45,759 nucleotides of DNA, from positions 1-45,759 of the forward strand of contig CAYPQM010000034.1 of assembly GCA_964412845.1 (NCBI GenBank). Reading direction: 5' to 3'. The first letter of the stretch is position 1. Each line of letters begins with the position of its first letter. Made by a program: the position numbers and the translations under genes. The notes below the pieces were generated by a model. The model was not told the origin of the DNA. It searched no databases and saw only the letters and a program-made list of their open reading frames with translations. Positions 40,250-45,759 of this stretch are shown here, piece by piece. Source of the stretch: JAWWPY01 sp964412845 (GTDB lineage Bacteria; Actinomycetota; Actinomycetes; Streptosporangiales; Streptosporangiaceae).

Positions 40250-41658
40250 CCGGCGCGGCGGCCCTGTGGGACAGCGTGACCCGGCAGGTTGCGGAGGGCC
40301 GCAGGTTCGCCGGGCTGATGGCCACCCAACGCCCCGGCGGCATACTGCTGTCCGCACACCTGGCCGGCGCCACCGGGATCGTCACGGCCGAGGCGACCCT
40401 GCCGCCCGGGGCGGCCAGCTACCCGGCGCTGACGCCGATGCTCGGCGCCGCGTTCTGGTACGAGCGGGAGATCCACGATCTGTTCGGCATCGTCCCGGAA
40501 GGTCATCCCCGGCTGGCGCCGCTGATCCGGCCGCGGGCCGGCGACGAGCATCTGCTGCCGCGGCACGTCCTGGGTCCTGGGTTGTTCACGATCCCGCACG
40601 GCCCGGTCCGTTCCGGGGTACTGGAGTCCATCGAGTACCTGGTGGAGACGCCGGGCGAGGACATCCCGCACCTGAACATGCGGGTGCACTACAAGCACCG
40701 CGGGATCGAGCGGCGGTTCGAGGGCATGACGGTGGCCGACGGGGTGCTGCTGGCCGAGCGGACCGAGGGCGTCGCGTCCGTCGCGCACGCGCTGGCCTAC
40801 TGCCATGCGATCGAGCGGATGGCCGGCGTGACCGTGCCGTGGCCCGCCGGGCTGGTCAGGGTGCTGCACGCGGAACTCGAACGCGCCGCCAGTCATCTCG
40901 ACACCGCGGCCCGGCTGTGCGACGCGGCGGGTCTGGCCGTCGCCACCGCCCGGTTCGGCGTGCACAAGGAACAGGTGCTCCGGCTGGTCAGCCGGATGTG
41001 CGGCAGCCGGTTCGGCCGCGGTGTCGTGGTCCCCGGCGGGGTGACCGCCCGGCCTCAGGTCCCAGCGGCGGAGTTCCTGGCCGAGATCGGCCGGATGGAG
41101 CGGGCGGTCAACGCTGACGCCGCCGCGTTGATGGGCACCGCGTCGTTCCTCGACCGGCTGCGCGGCACGGGCCCGCTGAGCCCGGAGCGGGCTCGCGAGC
41201 ACGGCGCCCTCGGCCCGATCGGCAAGGCCTCAGGGTTCAGCGACGACGCACGGCTGGTCCGGCCGTACGACGGCTACCTGCGGCTGGGCCTGGGCCGCCT
41301 GCCTGAGCATTCCGGCGGCGACGCGCTGACCCGGCTCCGGCTGCGCTGGGATGAGCTGCGCCAGTCGTTCCACCTGCTGCATCAGGCCGCCGACGAGCTC
41401 AGCGCCGCGCCCGATGGCCCGCTGCGCGGGGAGTGCGCGGTGACCGGCGGACGGGCGGTCGGCTGGGCTGAGGCGCCCCAGGGCGAGGTGCTCTACGACA
41501 CGGCGGTGGCGGACGGGCGGCTCATCCGCTGCCGCCCCCGCTCGGCGTCGTTCCACAACCTGGTCCTGTTCCACGAGGTTTTCGCCGGTGACATCCTCAC
41601 CGACTTCCCCTTCATCGAGGCCAGCTTCGGCCTGTCCGTGGCGGGGGTGGCCCTGTGA
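40246..41658 (+). CDS. hycE: HycE/HyfG-like fusion (NuoC + NuoD) without NiFe ligands
   Basis: 470 aa. N-terminal NuoC-like domain (about 1-115) with FWYEREIHDLFGIVPEGHPR (about 70-89). NuoD/large-subunit domain with GEDIPHLNMRVHYKHRGIE (about 137-155), LERAASHLDTAARLCD and ALGPIGKASGFSDD. In hydrogenases the N-terminal ligand motif is RxCGxCxxxH; here residues 171-181 read ERTEGVASVAH, with both Cys replaced (Glu174, Ala177). The C-terminal motif DPCxxC is replaced by FGLSVAG at about 461-467, and the protein ends there without a processing tail. It therefore cannot hold a NiFe centre by the known ligand set. ATGA overlap with the upstream gene. Probably a structural or quinone-binding homologue, as in complex I. 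Confidence 0.9.
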   Translation: MTGAAALWDSVTRQVAEGRRFAGLMATQRPGGILLSAHLAGATGIVTAEATLPPGAASYPALTPMLGAAFWYEREIHDLFGIVPEGHPRLAPLIRPRAGDEHLLPRHVLGPGLFTIPHGPVRSGVLESIEYLVETPGEDIPHLNMRVHYKHRGIERRFEGMTVADGVLLAERTEGVASVAHALAYCHAIERMAGVTVPWPAGLVRVLHAELERAASHLDTAARLCDAAGLAVATARFGVHKEQVLRLVSRMCGSRFGRGVVVPGGVTARPQVPAAEFLAEIGRMERAVNADAAALMGTASFLDRLRGTGPLSPERAREHGALGPIGKASGFSDDARLVRPYDGYLRLGLGRLPEHSGGDALTRLRLRWDELRQSFHLLHQAADELSAAPDGPLRGECAVTGGRAVGWAEAPQGEVLYDTAVADGRLIRCRPRSASFHNLVLFHEVFAGDILTDFPFIEASFGLSVAGVAL

Positions 41659-41682
41659 AAAACGACACTGTGAAAAATGACA
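41653..41682 (+). repeat. 15-bp AT-rich direct repeat at the end of the hycE-like gene
   Basis: CTGTGAAAAACGACA (41653-41667) and CTGTGAAAAATGACA (41668-41682) differ by one base, and a partial third copy CTGTGATGG follows. It spans the stop codon and the 40-base gap before the next gene. This is the most AT-rich patch of the operon. Confidence 0.8.
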
Positions 41683-41698
41683 CTGTGATGGTGACGCG

Positions 41699-42649
41699 GT
41701 GAGCCCGTGGGTGCTGCGCGGCCTGCGCAACGGCGTGGTCACCACCCGCTGGCCGGCCCGGCCGGACGCTTATGCCAGCGAGTGGCGCGGCCCCGCCACC
41801 CTCCGCGACCCGCTGGCCGCCCGGGCCGGCGATGACCTGGGCCTGCTCTGCCCGACACAAGCCATTAGCAGCCACACGGATGGTTCACTGCACATCGACC
41901 AGGGCAAGTGCATCCTGTGCGGGCGCTGTGTCGCGCAGCGCCCTGATGTGTTCGGGTGGTCGGCCGGCCCGGCGGCCGCCGGGCTGACCCGCGAGGGCCT
42001 GGTCGTGCCGCAGATCCCGGACTCTAACGCGAACCTGGCCGCGATCCGGGCGGGGTTGCGGGCCCGGACCGCCGCGCTGCGCCGGTCGGTGCATCTGCGG
42101 CACGTCGACGCGGGTTCGGACGGCGCGGAAGAACAAGAGATCCAGGCTCTGCTCAACCCGGTGTATGACGTGCACCGGCTCGGCATCTTCTTCACCGCCA
42201 GCCCCCGGCACGCGGACGTGCTGCTGGTCACCGGAGCCGGGGCGCGCGGCATGCTGGCGCCGCTGCGCCGGACCTACGACGGCATGCCGGACCCGAAAAT
42301 CGTGATCGCGGTCGGCAGCGACGCGGTGAGCGGCGGTCTGGTCAGCCCGTCTGACGCGACAAGCGGCGGGGTCGGCGGCGCCATCCCGGTGGACGTGTGG
42401 CTGCCGGGGTCCCCGCCCAGCCCGTTCGGCATCCTGCATGCCTTGCTGCTCGCGCTCGGCCGGCTGCCCGGGGCGGACGGGCGGCCTGCGTCTGGGTGGC
42501 AGTCCCGGGCGGGCCGGCAGCGGGGGCCTGACGGGGGGTCTGGGGCTGACGGGCAGTCTGGGGCTGACGGGCAGTCTGGGGCTGACGGGCAGTCTGGGGC
42601 TGACAGGCAGCCTGGTCCGTCGCGGCGGGATCAGGGGGAGAGCCGGTGA
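41699..42649 (+). CDS. ferredoxin-domain + NuoB/HyfI-like small subunit lacking the proximal-cluster Cys
   Basis: 316 aa. N-terminal ferredoxin-like part keeps Cys51 (LLCPTQAI) and Cys71, Cys74, Cys77 (CILCGRCVAQRP), the exact ligand set of one [4Fe-4S] cluster; the second cluster is absent and the usual last Cys is Arg81. The C-terminal NuoB-like part (about 132-256) contains HVDAGSDGAEEQEIQALLNP, SPRHADVLLVTG and VDVWLPGSPPSPFGIL. In hydrogenase and complex I small subunits the cluster ligands are CNGCE, GDCA and PGCPP. Here they read DGAEE, GSDA and PGSPP, so all four are lost. A Gly/Ala/Asp/Gln/Ser tail (about 265-316) carries an 18-base coding repeat. GTG start; GTGA overlap with the next gene. 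Confidence 0.88.
   Translation: MSPWVLRGLRNGVVTTRWPARPDAYASEWRGPATLRDPLAARAGDDLGLLCPTQAISSHTDGSLHIDQGKCILCGRCVAQRPDVFGWSAGPAAAGLTREGLVVPQIPDSNANLAAIRAGLRARTAALRRSVHLRHVDAGSDGAEEQEIQALLNPVYDVHRLGIFFTASPRHADVLLVTGAGARGMLAPLRRTYDGMPDPKIVIAVGSDAVSGGLVSPSDATSGGVGGAIPVDVWLPGSPPSPFGILHALLLALGRLPGADGRPASGWQSRAGRQRGPDGGSGADGQSGADGQSGADGQSGADRQPGPSRRDQGESR
42539..42610 (+). repeat. four copies of an 18-bp coding repeat
   Basis: TCTGGGGCTGACGGGCAG repeats head to tail at 42539, 42557, 42575 and 42593 (the last with one change), encoding Ser-Gly-Ala-Asp-Gly-Gln in the C-terminal tail of the small-subunit protein. A degenerate copy precedes them. The unit is divisible by three, so copy changes keep the frame. 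Confidence 0.9.
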
Positions 42650-44856
42650 CCGGGCTGGGTGCGCTATTCGCGGCGGGACTGGCCCTGCTGGCCGTGGCGG
42701 ATGGGGTGGATCTCCTGGCCGGTGTTCGTTGGCCGCGCCTGCTTGGCGTGCCGTACCTGCTCGGCGCGGTCGGCTCGGCCTGCCTCGCGGGGACTGGGGC
42801 GGGCGTGCTGGCCGGCCATCCGGCCCGGCTGGCGGTCAGCGGCTGGCTCGGTGCCAGCCGGTATGGCCAGGGAACTCTTGGCCTGGCCGCGGACCGGCTG
42901 TCTGGGTTGTTCCTCGTCATCGCGTTCGTCGCCGCGGTGGGGGTCTCGCTGGCCTTCGCGAACTGGGCCGCCCGTCCCGGTGCCGTCGGCCGGCGCGGGC
43001 TCGGTGCCAGTTACGCGCTCGCCCTGGGTGCGATCGCCGTGGTCATGACCGCGACGGACGCGTTCACGGTCCTGCTCGCCTGGGAAGTGCTGACCGTCTC
43101 GTTCTACCTGCTCGCGGGCTTCGAGCGGGGCCGGGCGGGACGACCGGCCGGCGCGCTGATCACCCTGATCTTCGGACGGGTCAGCGGCGCGGCGCTGCTG
43201 GTCGGGCTGCTGCTGCTGGCCGTCCGGTCACACTCGCTGAGCCTGGCCTCGTTCACCCAGGTGGGCGGGGGTGCGGTCCGGGACGCGGCACAGGCACTGC
43301 TGCTGCTTGGCTTCGCGGTGAAGGTGGGACTCGTCCCGTTCCAGGTGTGGCTGCCGCGCGGATACTCGGCCGCGCCCGGGCCGGCCCGGGCGATCATGGC
43401 CGGGGTGGGGGTGAACGTCGGCTTCTACGGGCTGTGGCGCACCCTGGCCCTGCTTGGCGCGCCGCCGGCCTGGCTGACCGGCCTGGTGCTGGTCCTGGCC
43501 GGGGTGACCGCCCTGCTCGGGATCGCCCATGCCGCCGTGCAGCCGGGCTTGCAGCGGGTCATCGCCTACTCCAGCGTGGAGAACACCGGGCTGATCGTGG
43601 CCGGTTTCGGGGTCAGCCTGGTCGGCACGGCGACCGGCGACCGGCGGCTGGTCGCGGCCGGGCTGCTGGCCGCGACGCTGCAGATCGTCGCGCACACGGC
43701 GGCGAAGTCCCTGCTGTTCACGGCGAGCGCCACCATCGAGTCGGCCGCGGGGACCAACGACCTGGATGCGCTGAGCGGAACAGCGCGATTGCTGCCGTGG
43801 AGCGGCACCGGGCTCGCCATCGGCTCGCTCACCCTGGCCGGCCTGCCGCTGACCGCCGGCTTCGTGTCCGAGTGGTTCCTGCTGGAGTCGCTGATGCAGC
43901 AGTTCCGGGTGCCCGGTCTTGGCTTCCGGCTGGTGCTCGCGGTGGTCGGCGCGGCCGTCGCGCTGACCGCCGGCTTCGCCGGCGTCACCTTCGTCCGGCT
44001 GGTGGGCCTGGTCGTCCTCGGCCCACGCCCCGCCTGGCCCGGTCCCGCCGCCACTGCCAATCCCGCGGGTCCCGCTACCACGGCCAGCCCCGCAGGTCCC
44101 GATCTCATCGCTGCCACCTCCCCCGCTGCCGACAGCGCGGTGCATCGTGACCCTTATATGCGGACAGCGCACCGCGCTGAGCTGGACTACGGCTGGCTGG
44201 GGCGCGCGGGGATCGTGATCCTGTCTGCGGGGTGCCTGGTGACGGCGGCCCTGGCCCCGCTGGAGATCCGGGTGATCTCGACCGGGCTGTCCCCGGTGGT
44301 GCCCAGCACGGTGACCTCCGGGGCGCTGAAATCTCCGTGGGTGGTGCAGCCGGTGTTCGACGGGTTCTCGATCCTGTCACCGTCCTGGCTGTGGATCGCG
44401 ATGCCGTGCCTGCTGGTCATCGTCATCGCCTTCACCCGGCTGGTGTCGGGAACCCGGATGACCCACGTCCGCCGGGTGCCCGCCTGGCGGTCCGCCACCG
44501 GCGGGGTCGAGGGGACGGACAGCTACACGGCATCCGGATTCGCCAACCCCACCCGCCGGGTACTCGCCGCGGTCCTGCACACCAGCGCCGAGGTGCGCTC
44601 GCTCGTCCCGGTAGCGGTGGACCCGGAACCCGACGGCACCCGTCAGCACGACGCTGGGCGGCATGGCCCGCACCTCGGCTACACCTCGGATGTCATCGAG
44701 GTGGTCGAGACCTACCTCTACCGGCCCGCGGTGCGCCCGGTCATGGCGGTCGTCGCTGCGGCCAAGCGCCTGCAGTCCGGTCGGCTGGATGCCTACCTGG
44801 CCTACATGCTCATCGCGCTGGTCGCCCTGATCGCCCTGGTCACCGCCCTGGCCTGA
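42646..44856 (+). CDS. HyfB/HycC-like antiporter-type subunit (NuoL family) with a long C-terminal arm
   Basis: 736 aa with about 14-16 membrane helices. Ion-path residues: Glu147 in VLLAWEVLTVSFYLL, Lys226 in GFAVKVGLVPFQVWLP, His350/Lys354 in VAHTAAKSLLF, and Glu409 in GFVSEWFLLESL. The usual HTWLPDA motif has become FQVWLPRG (His to Gln, Asp to Arg), unlike the HyfF-like neighbour. A polar Ala/Pro/Thr insert (about 465-505) interrupts the helices. The end has AAKRLQSGRLDAYLAYMLIA, the final-helix signature of HycC/HyfB. GTG 42646 overlaps the previous stop (GTGA). It is the last gene of the operon. As I recall, Rv0083 of M. tuberculosis is the equivalent, but there it precedes hycD. Confidence 0.9.
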   Translation: MTGLGALFAAGLALLAVADGVDLLAGVRWPRLLGVPYLLGAVGSACLAGTGAGVLAGHPARLAVSGWLGASRYGQGTLGLAADRLSGLFLVIAFVAAVGVSLAFANWAARPGAVGRRGLGASYALALGAIAVVMTATDAFTVLLAWEVLTVSFYLLAGFERGRAGRPAGALITLIFGRVSGAALLVGLLLLAVRSHSLSLASFTQVGGGAVRDAAQALLLLGFAVKVGLVPFQVWLPRGYSAAPGPARAIMAGVGVNVGFYGLWRTLALLGAPPAWLTGLVLVLAGVTALLGIAHAAVQPGLQRVIAYSSVENTGLIVAGFGVSLVGTATGDRRLVAAGLLAATLQIVAHTAAKSLLFTASATIESAAGTNDLDALSGTARLLPWSGTGLAIGSLTLAGLPLTAGFVSEWFLLESLMQQFRVPGLGFRLVLAVVGAAVALTAGFAGVTFVRLVGLVVLGPRPAWPGPAATANPAGPATTASPAGPDLIAATSPAADSAVHRDPYMRTAHRAELDYGWLGRAGIVILSAGCLVTAALAPLEIRVISTGLSPVVPSTVTSGALKSPWVVQPVFDGFSILSPSWLWIAMPCLLVIVIAFTRLVSGTRMTHVRRVPAWRSATGGVEGTDSYTASGFANPTRRVLAAVLHTSAEVRSLVPVAVDPEPDGTRQHDAGRHGPHLGYTSDVIEVVETYLYRPAVRPVMAVVAAAKRLQSGRLDAYLAYMLIALVALIALVTALA

Positions 44857-44986
44857 GCGGCCGGGGGTGTCCGCCCGTGGCTGACCCGCAGCCAGGCGGC
44901 GGTGCAGCAGGCCCGATCTGGCTCGCCGCGGTATGAGCGTCCGGGCCTGAGCAGTCGTCCAACGGATGTGGCCGCGGTCGCCGCTG

Positions 44987-45759
44987 TCAGGCGGCGGTGG
45001 CCGGCCAGTCCGCGACCAGCCGGCCGGCCAGGGCGGCGGCGAACCGCTCCGCGATCTCACCCGGGTCGTAACAGCGCGCGATGCGGAGGGCCTCCTCGCG
45101 TGCCGCCGGGGTGAGCAGGTCGTCCGCGCCGGCCAGCGCGACGGCGAGCCCGCCCGGGTCATCCGGTTGGAAGGTCCGGACCGCGCCCGGAGCCGCGATC
45201 TCGTCGGTCGCCGGGCTCGCCGGGGCCAGCACCGGCAGCCCGAACGACAGGGCGAGCAGCAGCACGCCGGAGTTGAGCGGCCGCTCGTACGGCAGCACCG
45301 CGATGTCGGCCGCGCGCAGGTAGTACTGCATCTCGTTGTCCGGCACCGCGACGGGCCGCAGCACGACCTGCGGGTGCAGCAGGCAGCGGTCGAGTATTTC
45401 CCGGGTGTGCGGGTCCGGCGCGGCCTTGCCCGCGACCAGCAGCCTGCGCGGCGGGCCGGGCCGGCCCGCCGCGGCGTCGAAGGCGTCAAGCAGCCGGTCA
45501 ACCCCCTTGTACGGCTGGATCGCCCCGACCAGCGCGTAGACGATCTCGTCAGGCAGCAACCCGAGGTCGTAGCGGGCCTGGTCGCGCGGGATGTAATCCG
45601 GGTAGGAGCTGAGGTAGTTCGGATGCGGAATGTGGACCGTCTTGTCCGGTTCGATGGTGAACCATTCGGCCACTGCGTCCGGTGTGCCCCGGCTGAGCAC
45701 ATGGATCAGGTGGGCCCGGTCGGCGACCGCCTGCTGCAGCCCGGCCTCGACGCCGGGGA
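44987..45759 (-). CDS. glycosyltransferase family 4 (GT-B), C-terminal part, 5' end outside window
   Basis: The frame stays open to the window edge (upstream of GTG 45700 it reads AVADRAHLIHVLSRGTPD), so the start lies beyond 45759. The visible 257 residues are the nucleotide-sugar-binding half: VHIPHPNYLSSYPD, then LVGAIQPYKGVDRLLDAF, LLVAGKAAPD and DIAVLPYERPLNSGVLLLAL. The acidic residue of the usual EX7E motif is partly altered (ERPLNSGVL). It transfers a sugar from an activated donor to an unknown acceptor. It converges with the hyc-like operon, leaving 130 bases (44857-44986), in which only a weak 5-bp hairpin at 44879-44893 is seen. Confidence 0.88.
   Translation of the reverse strand, partial: PGVEAGLQQAVADRAHLIHVLSRGTPDAVAEWFTIEPDKTVHIPHPNYLSSYPDYIPRDQARYDLGLLPDEIVYALVGAIQPYKGVDRLLDAFDAAAGRPGPPRRLLVAGKAAPDPHTREILDRCLLHPQVVLRPVAVPDNEMQYYLRAADIAVLPYERPLNSGVLLLALSFGLPVLAPASPATDEIAAPGAVRTFQPDDPGGLAVALAGADDLLTPAAREEALRIARCYDPGEIAERFAAALAGRLVADWPATAA

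Noticed and set aside
42539..42610. CRISPR-like array
   Set aside because: Head-to-tail 18-bp units without spacers that keep an open reading frame; a coding minisatellite.
37056..44856. Functional formate hydrogenlyase or NADH dehydrogenase
   Set aside because: NiFe ligands and proximal-cluster ligands are absent, and no formate dehydrogenase or NADH-binding subunit is encoded in the window.

Overview
The window is uniformly GC-rich, with strongly G/C-biased third codon positions, many GTG starts and very tight ATGA/GTGA gene overlaps. It carries wax-ester synthase/DGAT, DHA2 exporters, FadR-type GntR and TetR regulators, NarL-type signalling genes and a DinB2-type polymerase. This points to a high-GC soil-type actinobacterium; I cannot name the genus. 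The sequence is a draft scaffold. It has three N runs, and both 100-N runs are flanked by exactly the same 55 bases on each side, which looks like unmerged contig overlap rather than biology.

Layout. 1-6225: the C-terminal part of a UvrD-like helicase, an FMN reductase, a GNAT acetyltransferase with a DUF4032 kinase-like protein, and a divergent GH36 alpha-galactosidase. 6301-10693: a four-gene operon (M20 peptidase, FadR-type regulator, alpha/beta hydrolase, APC permease) behind a clear sigma70-type promoter that overlaps an inverted repeat. 10706-15055: a sugar-acid type set (IlvD/Edd dehydratase, TraR/DksA zinc protein, Gfo/Idh dehydrogenase and a divergent DapA-family aldolase), bounded by two hairpins. 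15077-18300: a DHA2 exporter divergent from a TetR gene coupled to a hydrolase, separated by an array of 13-bp repeats that look like operators. 18506-26343: a lipid region (acyl-CoA ligase, WS/DGAT, patatin, hydrolase, Baeyer-Villiger-type monooxygenase, and a second hydrolase that shares a nearly identical 131-nt block with the first).

26387-36586: a methyltransferase interrupted by an in-frame 15-bp coding repeat and a gap, HypF, a lipoprotein, a DinB2-like polymerase with Ile at the steric-gate position, two secreted lectin-like proteins (a three-repeat beta-trefoil type and a seven-repeat beta-propeller type), and a three-gene signalling set (histidine kinase, degenerate kinase-like partner, NarL-type regulator).

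36803-44856: the most notable locus, a compact operon encoding a complex-I/group-4-hydrogenase-like membrane complex (HycD/NuoH-, HyfE-, HyfF-, HycE/NuoCD-, ferredoxin+NuoB- and HyfB/NuoL-like subunits). Its large subunit has lost the Cys ligands of the NiFe site. Its small subunit has lost all four Cys ligands of the proximal [4Fe-4S] cluster. The membrane ion-path residues and one complete ferredoxin-type cluster are retained. It therefore appears to be a hydrogenase-shaped complex without hydrogenase chemistry. The two-component genes lie divergently upstream and could regulate it. The window ends in a partial GT4 glycosyltransferase on the minus strand.
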